Shown here in pieces: positions 25,901 through 35,829 of a stretch of 64,000 bases of DNA. The notes beneath the pieces are model-generated. The model saw only the letters and a list, made by a program, of their open reading frames with translations. It was not told the origin of the DNA and ran no database searches. Position numbers and translations under genes: made by a program. How positions within the stretch are numbered: the first letter of the stretch is position 1; the number at the start of each line of letters is the position of its first letter. The stretch is taken from contig QNGE01000756.1 in assembly GCA_008508345.1 (NCBI GenBank), positions 72,702 through 136,701 of the forward strand. The letters run 5' to 3'. The DNA comes from Paragonimus westermani. Taxonomy: Eukaryota > Platyhelminthes > Trematoda > Plagiorchiida > Troglotrematidae.

Positions 25901-26763
25901 AGTATAGCTCACACGTATCACTGTACTGTACTGCACTTCTGAACCAAATGCGTACTTCTTGGTTTTGTGTGTGAACACATGTGAGCCAGTTTCACCACGA
26001 TGAACTTTGTCTCAGTTTGTGAAATATTGAGTTCAACAACAGTTTTTCATTAGTCAGGAGTGCATTTTTTTATTCCTGTACTTAAGCACAAATCAGGAAA
26101 TCTGTGTTCACAAATTATGGGATATATTACTTTGATATTCTCACAGCTCAGTTCCTCTCAATCTATTATTTTTGTGATACCGGGCAGAAGACACGTGAAG
26201 CTAAATCCCCACAGTCCAAAGGAGGAAGCTGATGTCTATTAGTGAATGAAAGTGCACTGCCACCCTACAGACCCTGTGAACTGAGATGAGCTGAACTAGA
26301 CTGAAATTCACTGGCTTGTATATAAGCCAGTAACACTTCAGAAAATCTCATTGTTAACTAATAGGCAGTAAGCTAATCAACGAGATAATTATTTTAATTC
26401 ATATACAAAGGCCCGTTGAAATTATATGGAAAATTTGCATAACAACAACGAAATCACTAGCTTTCTCTCCATCATAAGAGCGTTTTTTTATTGTTCTGCC
26501 TTTTATCTCTGTTTAGATTTTGTCCTTCAACCACTTGAAGCAATAACCATAGCAATTTTATTGATTACGTTATCCACTATAGTTATGTTCTTATTACCTG
26601 AACTTACAGAGCACGAGAGTATCGTAAGTTACCAGCTAGACTATCTGGTACCTAGACTCAATCAGCATAGACACCGTTGAAGAAAATCAGACCAGCTTAT
26701 CCTATTGATATCGAAAAAAGGTAATTTTACGCAATGGTTCATATCACGCCATATATCACTGAC
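19965..26763 (-). other. Calpain intron 1 (about 6.8 kb)
   Basis: Interval between calpain exons 1 and 2. It contains the LINE remnant at 23.74-24.31 kb and a scrap of SINE-A terminus near 22610-22660 (GCATTCAGACAAGTCTTCCGGC). Frames of 60-124 codons such as 25282-25656 (plus) and 21486-21758 (plus) have no recognisable domain or supporting splice context. Confidence 0.6.
23740..24310 (+). mobile_element. LINE reverse transcriptase, best-preserved copy
   Basis: Two nearly continuous plus-strand frames cover the RT thumb and C-terminal tail. The first (to about 24056) has SVKYFGMHF-x-SKCKVLLQD, then DRFVYLGRCISGGG and NEIEARISKAKTVFANL. The second (from about 24057) has GRVYKTKVRAVLLYGSETWPL, then FDHRCLRSLAGLWW and RISNVEVRKRVLGG. 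One frameshift near 24056 separates them. The palm and YADD part upstream is missing, and a single N at 24286 sits in a GAG-rich run at the 3' edge. An unusual glycine run encoded by GGC repeats (23953-23970) sits where the family has a short Ser-Asp-Gly turn. A T-rich tail to about 24850 may be its 3' UTR. Confidence 0.82.
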
Positions 26764-26916
26764 CTTTGGGCGTTTCCATGCTACTTCAACAGGTGAAAAC
26801 GCGGCTGATGTGAGAGTATTCAAAGTCGCCGGGAACTCAGGATCCTGCCAGAGACAGTCTGTCTTGTTCAGTTGTCGGATGAGTTCAAAGTACTCTATAT
26901 CACCCATCTTGCGAGT
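26764..26916 (-). CDS. Calpain-like protein, exon 1 (probable start)
   Basis: Coding begins at the ATG at 26907 and gives residues 1-48. It ends in LWQDPEFPATLNTL…EVAWKRPK, the diagnostic calpain N-terminal signature (L-x-x-DPEFPA … V-x-WKRP). The donor is GTCAGT on the minus strand, phase 0. An acceptor-like TTTGCATTTTCTAG sits 9 bases upstream of the ATG, so a 5' untranslated or further coding exon probably lies above 26916. The upstream frame is open only to that acceptor, so the Met start is likely but not certain. Calpain cysteine proteases are cytosolic Ca2+-regulated enzymes. Whether this one is Ca2+-binding cannot be judged because the C-terminal domains are outside the traced part. 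Confidence 0.87.
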
Positions 26917-27410
26917 CTAGAAAATGCAAATATGATTATGTACCCAACAGAAAGAGTCTTGCCAGTAGTTTATTGAAAATTCGCGACAAAATCCAACATT
27001 GTTACATGCCCATAAAATGCTGTCCAGTCAGTACTATTCGTGGACTTTATGAGTAGTTCGGCTGGAATCTTGTTGATTAACTGTAACGACTCAATCTACC
27101 GGCGTCTCACCCAATTAAAACTAAGACAGTCTTTGAAAACTGTTCACGATTCAACATTGGTAGCTCGTTTTACTGAAGAAAAGATCGAAACATCCATCTG
27201 GGTTCTGTTCTTATTTTGTTCTATGGAAGGTGCACGTAAGATAATCATAACTGTCTGGTGTACTGAAAGCTGCTATCCTGCTTGAAACCGAGACCCACTT
27301 AGGGAATGTTCGTGTCAGATGGTACAGACTCATGACAGTCTAGTCAATTGGGCGATTTGTACCAGTTCATCACATCTCGAGGAGATGAGTGATCCTGATT
27401 AACGGTCACA
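26917..27410. other. Region upstream of the calpain start
   Basis: No upstream exon, promoter element or repeat was identified here. A short plus-strand frame (27040-27285) has no recognisable content. Confidence 0.4.
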
Positions 27411-27960
27411 TGTAGTGGATCGGCTTGGAGGACAGAAGGCCGTCGCAGACATCAAAATTTGACGCAGACACGTCTCACTGTCGGGCACGTCTGAACAAGC
27501 ACCAGGGTAATGAAAATGACGTTCGATTATACCTTGCCGTTTTGGTCAAATTTGTGTATGTCACTGATCGGTGCCTGAACATGTCGTAACATGTTCTTTT
27601 CCTTCAGATCTCTTAGAAAGCTTGCTAGCTGCAGTTCGAACAGACGCGTTCCGTTTTCTTCATTCCTAATTAAACCGATGGTACCAATGTCGAACTCCTC
27701 CCGTCTCCCTAGTTTTTTTGTCTATCAATCCGTTTGTCTCCTGAAAACCATGTTTTGTTGAGGTCGCTTTCTAGATGTGCTCGGACACGTGGTCACACAC
27801 CGATCAACCACATGCACAACCTTGACTGAAACGGTGAATTGTCATCGAACATCATTTTCATTAACCCGGTGCCTGTTCAGACATTCCCGTCAGTAAGACG
27901 TATCTGCGTCAACATTTGATGCCTGCGACGGTGTTCTGTCCTTCCGGCTGATCCACTACA
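27411..27960. repeat. Long inverted repeat (about 175-bp arms)
   Basis: The left arm 27411-27585 reads TGTAGTGGATCGGCTTGG onward and is matched by the reverse complement of 27785-27960, which ends ATCCACTACA. By eye the arms agree at roughly 80% with few indels. The spacer is about 200 bases with no recognisable coding content. The arms are unrelated to the SINE and PLE repeats elsewhere in the window. The structure is typical of a foldback or MITE-like DNA transposon remnant. No target-site duplication could be fixed. Confidence 0.7.
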
Positions 27961-28784
27961 TTCAGCGTTGGTTCCAACGATAATACCGACCCTCAAAACC
28001 ACGTCACAATCGTTCAAACGATAGGCACAAAGTGTCGTTGCATGACATCTGAGAAGGCTATCGGATTCCGGTTGCGACACCGTAATTAGTTTAACTTCAA
28101 AAATAAATCTACCTTACTATAGGTTTACCGAATGCACGTTCGTCATCATGTTATTTTTCTAAATGATTATGAGCACTTGGCAATTCACACTGAAAACATA
28201 CCTCTGTGTAATTTTCATGCAGTTCTCCTTTCTTGCCATTAGGTAATTCTGTAGAAGCTGTATTTGTGAAAACATTGACAGAATGTATCTAAATTCAGCA
28301 GATAGACTAGTGGTTGAGATCAAGTGTTATATATTTCTACCTCCTGAGTTTAGCAAGGATGCATTTTGAGGCTGTTTACTAAAAAATTAAGACTGAATTC
28401 GCATAATTTCACCTAACTCAATTGTACGGAAGAAGATCTTTCTGCCGGAGTATGCTAGTTGAACTCACGGGTAAACTTCGATACTATGATTTGTAGATTA
28501 AATGGCAATGACATTGTTGTATGGAAACAGTCGACGTCAACTAATGCGGTACAATGATCAAAGGAGGGAAAAACTCAGTTGACACGCGATATGTGCGTAT
28601 GTAATAAGTTGACTAATCGGACCAGTGAAGTGTGAGCGACATATAACAGTCTCAAATTATTGCTGTATAAAAATTCCTTTGTACGACTGATCTTCACCGG
28701 CCTGTAATAATGTTGGTTTTGCTAGGCCAGACCGTTATTCTGCTCCACAGCCATAAAGTCGAGTAATAAGTAGTTTGGCAACTT

Positions 28785-28890
28785 TGATAATTTTGAAAAG
28801 TCCCAGACGTAACTCAGCCTGTAAAGCGCTTACCGCGTTTGGGCATGTTGCTTCTGTCGTTGATTCGAACTCAGCTGAAGCGCAGGTTTG
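28785..28890 (+). repeat. SINE-B (tRNA-like) copy
   Basis: Contains ACTCAGCCTGTAAAGCGCTTACC as a box-A-like region and GTTGATTCGAAC as a box-B-like region. Between them is CGTTTGGGCATGTTGCTTCTGTC, which recurs at 31.45 kb and 50.43 kb. This arrangement is expected of a tRNA-derived SINE head. Confidence 0.55.
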
Positions 28891-28934
28891 TCACAATTCA
28901 GTCTCTTTGAGATTATCAGATCTGCCGAACTACT

Positions 28935-28977
28935 TACTACTACTATACTACTACTACTACTACTACTACTACTATAC
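28935..28977 (+). repeat. (TAC)n microsatellite
   Basis: About fourteen TAC/ACT units, interrupted by TATAC, directly after the SINE-B tail. This resembles a SINE 3' simple-repeat tail. Confidence 0.9.
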
Positions 28978-28984
28978 TCACCTG

Positions 28985-29215
28985 TGACGTTGGTGGATTT
29001 TGTCGTGAACTGCTGAAGAGATTTTGGCAGGCCAGTGGATCGGGCGAATCATTTTTTGGTGTTGACGCGAGGCAGTTATGTGTAAGTGATTCCAACTATG
29101 AAAGTTCCGTGCCACGGAAATGGCGTCGTAGCACCAGACATTATGGAGGCCTTGCCTAACTGCACTTTCTCCAGTGGAGTAACGATGGCTGTTATTCTTC
29201 CTTAGCAACTTCCTA
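28985..29215. repeat. Dispersed repeat with GGTGGATTTTGTCGTGAACTG head
   Basis: The opening GTTGGTGGATTTTGTCGTGAACTGCTGA block matches the starts of repeats at 50262 (GCTGGTGGATTCCAGCGTGAACTGTCTGA) and 62645 (TGTGGTGGATTTCAGTTTGAATCACTTGA). At those loci it precedes SINE-B; here it follows one. The remainder is unassigned. Confidence 0.45.
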
Positions 29216-31434
29216 AGTTAACGGAGTCATCAAGACACCCGAGGCCAGGAAGTGAAATCGTTTAAACCGAAAACATCTTGTTTTCAAATTTTCACTTCAA
29301 GGAATACATTTTTCAAAAATACTGGTCAACTCTGTTTCAAGACGATTAATGCTAGGCTGATTACCTATCTGAATTCAACACATTCAGGACTTTCTGTCGG
29401 CAAATATTGGTGCCTGATGATTGCACACTTTTCGAGTCATATCCAACAAATTAATCTAGTTCCTTTTCAACAGCTTAGGTAGGACTGTAGGCGACGATTG
29501 CTTCAAACCATTAACTTTGCCTTCCATCTTTAACTGTTAGTCTGTTATCTCGCCTACTGGGATATCTCATACGTCAGGAGGCAATTCATGAGAATACAAT
29601 GAATCAAATTAAGGTTGGTCAACGTGCTTGCTTGACTCACCTGCATATTTTGTTAATCCAACATCGTCGATATCATGAGGTGTGTTGTTAAACTGAAATT
29701 TAACAGCAACAAATTGTTATTTCCCAATCCTTCACAAAACTTCAATCAAATGCAAAATATTTGTATTGGCTAAGACATGCTGTTTTTATCTTGACCACAT
29801 CCATATATCACACCGTATTTTAGCGACTGGCTTCGACCACATGAGACCTGCTGTTCGCACAGTTAACAAGTCTAAAAGTGGGTGTCCATTCATGTTGTTT
29901 CCTTCATTCCGACTGTGATATAGAAGGTTCTGTCGAAACACACCATAATGTAGTTGTCTCAACAGTATCCTTAATATTTCACTTACAGTATGCAAATAGC
30001 CACTGCATAACAACCACAGGGTTTCATAAAATAATGATCGGAATAGACTATTGTACTGTTTTTTTTCAGTACTGTTTGAAATCAAATCAGAAAATACCGG
30101 AGAAATTCTAACAGTCGTGATTTCGTCAATTTGGGTGCCACCAGCATAAACTTTGCCAGTGTGACGGGGTCATATGTTTCAGGTTTTGGACAAGCAGTTC
30201 TTGAAAAAAGCGTGGTAGATAAAAACGTTTCCTATTAATTGACCTGTACCAAACTTATAAAAGTGAGCATGATTGTGTAAATTAAACACCTCGGTAGATA
30301 GTCAAGATGTGGGTTAGGAAGATGACTAAGCTTAAGACACCGTCAGGCTTACAGTGATGTGTTCCTGAAAATACACAAAATCATTGGCAATCTAACTGAA
30401 ATAACAAGCTGTGTAGATCACGTTACCAGTGATCAGGATGTGCCTGACCATTGTGGACAGGACTATCAGTGTTCCAAAGACACTATGAGCCTCTTTCAAT
30501 ACAGTGTACTTAACCCATTTAAACAGTTTCTGCTTCATTCTGAACAACAATCAGCTCTGGGTTCTGCTTGCTCACCTATCTTTGAATATGCGCATAAAAA
30601 TTCCAGCGTACTATGAATTGCCAAATATAGGCTGCTCCTCTCTCCTCAACGGTAACGACAGTTTCTGGATCCCCGTGAGTACATAGAGGATAGTTGTACT
30701 ATAGGTTCATTTATCCAATCGGCAGTGCTACAGTTCACCCAACCAAAGTCCGTAGCTGATGAACTCATCTTGAACCACCATCAAGTCGTTTTCTGAATTC
30801 GTCATGATATTCACGCATCCTGATGTCAACTTTCGCGCCGGATGGTCACGTTATGATGTTCCAAATGACTTCTGTGGTATTTCGCTATATGCACGGAATG
30901 TTCCAAACTTAGCAGATCGTTGTGCCGCAGGTTGGATACGGGACCATCACCCTATTGCCTTAGCATTTTGCGAACACCTGAGCTGGCAGTCTTTCTACGT
31001 TGTACAGAAATTGGAAATCATCATAACACAAACCTATGTGGTTTCTCTGAGTCACCACTATTCAGTAGCCGCATGGATCGAAATGATCGCGGGATAAATA
31101 CGGGAGAGATATGGGAAGGATCGTTGGAAGGCAGAATGACATTTAATGGCTGTCGCTACATGACGGAACTGAGATATGGTGTCCAAAGCGACTGGAGCGT
31201 CCTCAGAAGAGTGTGGTGTGCAAATGAGTGTTTTTGTTTCTAGTCCCGTTGAGAGGCTTAAGTAGTGTATTGGTTTCCCCAATAAAACAACCGCCTTCTG
31301 GATTCACAACAACATCTATCGACTCTGTCTCCGTGGTACCTTCTTGCCACGGTGAGCAACTGTTCAACTGAGTTAGAAGGGCTGTCATTCTAGGTTCACA
31401 CGTAGTGTTAGATCTTTAAAGTGGCATCCTCGTT
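29216..31434. other. No supported gene
   Basis: Only short overlapping frames on both strands occur, such as 30804-31097 plus, 30920-31243 plus and 31203-31388 minus. They shadow each other and none shows a domain or convincing splice pair. Confidence 0.4.
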
Positions 31435-31600
31435 TCCACTTTCTGTCCCGCGGATCCAGTATACTTGCCGCGTCTGGGCATGCTGTTCTTGTCACCGGTA
31501 CGAGTCGACACGAAGTCCAGATTTTTCGTAATTGAGTCGCTTCTTAACCACCAAATTTACCAAGTCATTTATCAGTAATACACTACACGTAAACTGGACC
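31435..31600 (+). repeat. SINE-B copy at the duplication edge
   Basis: CTTGCCGCGTCTGGGCATGCTGTTC and the box-B-like GGTACGAGTC match the SINE-B copies at 28.8 and 50.4 kb. The left boundary of the 1632-bp tandem duplication falls inside this element at 31494-31500. The second duplicate therefore starts in the middle of the SINE. Confidence 0.55.
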
Positions 31601-33131
31601 GGCTGGTGGATTCAGAGTAATAACTGAGATACAATTCGAAACATCTTAAACTGACACCGACACAATTACAAGTGAAATCCACATAATTCAATACGATAAC
31701 ACTGTTGTGTGCACCGTTCACAGTGACCTTGAATTTGGCATAATTTGCCCATCGCCTGGCTCACAATGATATTTCGCTTAACAGCGCAATTTGGTCTGAA
31801 CTGAGAAATGACGTTATTACCAAGATTTGCCAGTATCAAAGAAACAAATCAGGTTAGCATCTAATACGAGTGATCAAGGTTGTGGTTTCCTACTCAACTG
31901 ACTGGGTGCTTCCGTTTCACTGAAGACTAAACGTTTTCTGATCAAATTAATTTGCCTCCAGATAATATACATTATCTTGATAAACTAACTAGAGTTCAGT
32001 TTACTATGCAAAGGCCGTGGCCGAGACTCTCAAATCCGTTGTGGTAACTTTCAGTAACGACGAATGCAATCAGGTCATCCAGGTAAATTCGTGTTTCAAA
32101 TTCATACACCAAAACCGCGATCTGGCTTTAAAACTCGTTGTTTCACTAGTGAGATACGTTGTACTAACCCGGCAAGATTTGGGGTGATACCAAGTCCAAC
32201 CTATGGCAGAAATGGTCCGTGGGAAACAGATTTTACATTGAACCATCTTAGGTATGCGAAAACAACCGTCACATGTGGCGGTGCACAGGTGAACTGAAGA
32301 TCACCATCGTGTGATAAACAACAAGAAACTCGTACTGCATGTATTCTATGGTTATTCTGGCGCATTATTTATCCAGGTTAAAAGCAGGCTAATAGATAAG
32401 GGCTGGGAGATGATAGCCATAATGCATATGACGACTATCAGAATAATGTCACTTTATACCAGTGAAATCAGATCCGCCATTCGCAGTTATATTCACAGCT
32501 AACCTACAGACTACTGAATTCAGTCACATTGTAACCACGTTCACGTTCTACAAGCGCTAGGTGAATTGCATTTTTTGTCTTTCTGTGAACGACGTTGATC
32601 CCCAGGTCATAGTAGATTAGTGCGGCAGAGGTTTTTATTGGTTACTTCGTCTATCAGATGGAGCTGTTCCACGATCCATTCATAGAAAACATGGACAGGT
32701 CAGTGCACACACTTCCACAGTTTTGTCCCGCTGAAGTGTAAAAGAACTCCGATACGTTCTGTGTCGAACAGAGCGCAAAAGATCGGCACACCAGAGAATG
32801 TCCAAGGGAAGTAACGTGTATTCGAGAAACACCTACTGGAAATGGTTATCCTGAAAGATCCACAGTTAAGAATTCGCATTCTTGTGCGAAGATTGAACTC
32901 ATCCAGATAGTGGAATAAAAGCCTATTTTCATCCATATCTGACATAAGGGTGTAGCCAACAGTGAAATAAATAGCCGTGGACTTTTAAACGTAATCGAGA
33001 GTGCCCACCTTGCAACAACACATCTTGGCTTTCAACACCTATCCGACGCTATGCCACACTGTAGAACACAGCTTGCCCAAGTTCTCTTTGTTTTTTGTAT
33101 CTAATCTCTCACTTGTTGATGTCAAACCGGT
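31500..33131 (+). repeat. Tandem duplication, copy 1 (1632 bp)
   Basis: This unit and 33132-34763 align without indels at a constant offset of 1632. I counted about ten to eleven substitutions, which is roughly 99.3% identity. The unit begins within SINE-B, carries unidentified sequence (including 77- and 63-codon frames repeated in both copies), and ends inside a decayed PLE-A reverse transcriptase. The hexamer ACCGGT occurs at all three junctions (31494-31499, 33126-33131, 34758-34763). Confidence 0.95.
32505..33131 (+). mobile_element. PLE-A reverse transcriptase remnant (in copy 1)
   Basis: Plus-strand frames read TFTFYKR then VNCIFCLSVNDVDPQ (a mutated YVDD box), then PRSIHRKHGQV and NRE-CPPCNN-type thumb segments parallel to PLE-A at 11.7-12.18 kb. 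It is truncated by the duplication junction, so the endonuclease is absent in this copy. Many stops are present. Confidence 0.7.
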
Positions 33132-34763
33132 ACGAGTCGACACGAAGTCCAGATTTTTCGCAATTGAGTCTCTTCTTAACCACCAAATTTACCAAGTCAT
33201 TTATCATTAATACACTACACGTAAACTGGACCGGCTGGTAGATTCAGAGTAATAACTGAGATACAATTCGAAACATCTTAAACTGACACCGACACAATTA
33301 CAAGTGAAATCCACATAATTCAATACGATAACACTGTTGTGTGCACCGTTCACAGTGACCTTGAATTTGGCATAATTTGCCCATCGCCTGGCTCAAAATG
33401 ATATTTCGCTTAACAGCGCAATTTGGTCTGAACTGAGAAATGACGTTATTACCAAGATTTGCCAGTATCAAAGAAACAAATGAGGTTAGCATCTAATACG
33501 AGTGATCAAGGTTGTGGTTTCCTACTCAACTGACTGGGTGCTTCCGTTTCACTGAAGACTAAACGTTTTCTGATCAAATTAATTTGCCTCCAGATAATAT
33601 ACATTATCTTGATAAACTAACTAGAGTTCAGTTTACTATGCAAAGGCCGTGGCCGAGACTCTCAAATCCGTTGTGGTAACTTTCAGTAACGACGAATGCA
33701 ATCAGGTCATCCAGGTAAATTCGTGTTTCAAATTCATACACCAAAACCGCGATCTGGCTTTAAAACTCGTTGTTTCACTAGTGAGATACGTTGTACTAAC
33801 CCGGCAAGATTTGGGGTGATACCAAGTCCAACCTATGGCAGAAATGGTCCGTGGGAAACAGATTTTACATTGAACCATCTTAGGTATGCGAAAACAACCG
33901 TCACATGTGGCGGTGCACAGGTGAACTGAAGATCACCATCGTGTGATAAACAACAAGAAACTCGTACTGCATGTATTCTATGGTTATTCTGGCGCATTAT
34001 TTATCCAGGTTAAAAGCAGGCTAATAGATAAGGGCTGGGAGATGATAGCCATAATGCATATGACGACTATCAGAATAATGTCACTTTATACCAGTGAAAT
34101 CAGATCCGCCATTCGCAGTTATATTCACAGCTAACCTACAGACTACTGAAATCAGTCACATTGTAACCACGTTCACGTTCTACAAGCGCTAGGTGAATTG
34201 CATTTTTTGTCTTTCTGTGAACGACGTTGATCCCCAGGTCATAGTAGATTAGTGCGGCAGAGGTTTTTATTGGTTACTTCGTCTATCAGATGGAGCTGTT
34301 CCACGATCCATTCATAGAAAACATGGACAGGTCAGTGCACACACTTCCACAGTTTTGTCCCGCTGAAGTGTAAAAGAACTCCGATACGTTCTGTGTCGAA
34401 CAGAGCGCAAAAGATCGGCACACCAGAGAATGTCCAAGGGAAGTAACGTGTATTCGAGAAATACCTACTGGAAATGGTTGCCCTGAAAGATCCACAGTTA
34501 AAAATTCGCATTCTTGTACGAAGATTGAACTCATCCAGATAGTGGAATAAAAGCCTATTTTCATCCATATCTGACATAAGGGTGTAGCCAACAGTGAAAT
34601 AAATAGCCGTGGACTTTTAAACGTAATCGAGAGTGCCCACCTTGCAACAACACATCTTGGCTTTCAACACCTATCCGACGCTATGCCACACTGTAGAACA
34701 CAGCTTGCCCAAGTTCTCTTTGTTTTTTGTATCTAATCTCTCACTTGTTGATGTCAAACCGGT
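33132..34763 (+). repeat. Tandem duplication, copy 2 (1632 bp)
   Basis: Second copy of the 31500-33131 unit. Differences include g/c at the CGTAATTGAG/CGCAATTGAG site, AAATCAGG/AAATGAGG, and four changes in the PLE part. Unlike copy 1 it runs on into the remaining PLE-A sequence at 34764-35330, so it probably preserves the original right-hand context. Confidence 0.95.
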
Positions 34764-35266
34764 TAGGTGCCGAAAACCCTAAGGCAACTATCGATGAGGA
34801 TACGTGAACACCATCCGAAATGACCCTACAAATTTCTCAGAAGGCTCATTTCCAGTGTTATCGGCCCCAACCTAAATGACAGTGGCCATCAGATAAATCC
34901 GGATGAAGCGTTCCGAATCACATACAAATTTCGCCCAGTCTGCTTCAGGGTTGGTAGAATGTGATTGTTATCAACGGTCTAGCCTATTGCCATCGGACCC
35001 CAAAACTTCTGCCTGTAGGCTCAAAAATAATTCGCCCAAACCCCTCATTTCCTCTGGCCCATTATTTCACAGCCGCTTGGAACCCGAGGAAGCATAAACC
35101 GCTTTGCACCGACGAACGCACACCTCAAGACAGGCAAGTGTGACACCCCAACGCATTCACTAACACTCCCACCCTCTTCCACTAGACAGTGATTCGCACC
35201 ACGTCCGTGATTTTTAATAACCTATTTGATTTGTTCTAACTTTCACGCATAACTCGCACTCACCGT
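34137..35266 (+). mobile_element. PLE-A decayed copy, RT end to endonuclease and 3' UTR
   Basis: The RT remnant (34137-34763) is followed by endonuclease traces. NPDEAFRITYKFRPVCFRVGRM is encoded near 34900-34965, directly comparable with NPDKAFRIIYKVRQAGSRAVRM of the 11.4 kb copy. A 3' UTR at about 35128-35266 matches the reverse complement of 11062-11200. Frames are broken throughout. Confidence 0.75.
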
Positions 35267-35330
35267 ATGCAACTGTAAAAATCTGATGAGAACCTTCGGA
35301 AACGGCTGTCTGAAAAACTGAATTCTTATG
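35267..35330 (+). repeat. PLE-A terminal repeat
   Basis: Same 64-nt block as 12892-12955, in the same orientation, terminating the plus-strand PLE-A copy. It includes CTGATGAGAACC…GGAAAC, which resembles a hammerhead core but has an extra G before GAAA. Confidence 0.7.
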
Positions 35331-35689
35331 ATGGAATTAACGTACACCTGTTTGTTCTTGTTTAACGTCGTAACAATTCTCCGGGTCTTGTTCTTCCATA
35401 TTCACACCGGATACGGGATGTGTGAGTGGATTCGTAAGCGAGGCAACTCAGCTCGACTCTAGCGGTTTAGTTGTGCGAGCGCACTTTGACCGCGGCTATC
35501 GGATGCCGCTAACCTTAACTTCTGGAATGATCCTTGCAGCGCGTTGATCTAAACTTGCTACCGTTTTGTCTGTTTTAGTCTGAGGCCAATTCCAGTGAAC
35601 ACTCATTACTCTAACGCAGTGATATGCAAGTCTTAGAAATGTGAAACAATTATGTCTTTTTAGAAGCATGAACAAAAGAGTTGAACACG

Positions 35690-35780
35690 AAAACTGGTAA
35701 ATGCAGGCATTTCGTATTGACTCATCAGTACCAAATTTACAACATGGATCAGTTTTTCAGGAGGTTGATAATCAATAGGC
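35690..35780 (-). repeat. PLE-B terminal repeat (downstream)
   Basis: Contains the hammerhead motif and then CAACATGGATCAG…GAGGTTGATAATCAATAGGCG on the plus strand. The reverse complement appears at 37934-38045 on the other side of PLE-B, giving an inverted terminal repeat pair. Confidence 0.75.
35694..35734 (-). ncRNA. Hammerhead ribozyme motif in PLE-B terminal repeat
   Basis: On the minus strand the order is UUGGUA, CUGAUGA, GU-CAAU-AC, GAAA, UGCCUGCA, UU, then UACCAG. This satisfies the whole type I hammerhead layout. Helix I pairs UUGGUA with UACCAG. The CUGAUGA and GAA core boxes are intact, helix II is a 2-bp stem with a CAAU loop, and helix III is a 3-4 bp stem. A cleavable AUU triplet sits before helix I. 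Two diverged 41-nt copies occur at 56740-56780 and 38005-38045. Short-stem hammerheads are known in PLEs and related retroelements. Activity is inferred, not shown. Confidence 0.72.
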
Positions 35781-35829
35781 GTGTTAAGATAAGACACTAG
35801 GTCCAGGAAAGAGTTAATTTCACAAACAG

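Noticed and set aside
32064..32297. 77-codon frame repeated identically at 33696-33929, suggesting a conserved protein
   Set aside because: Identity is explained by the recent 1632-bp duplication, not by selection. No domain is recognisable.
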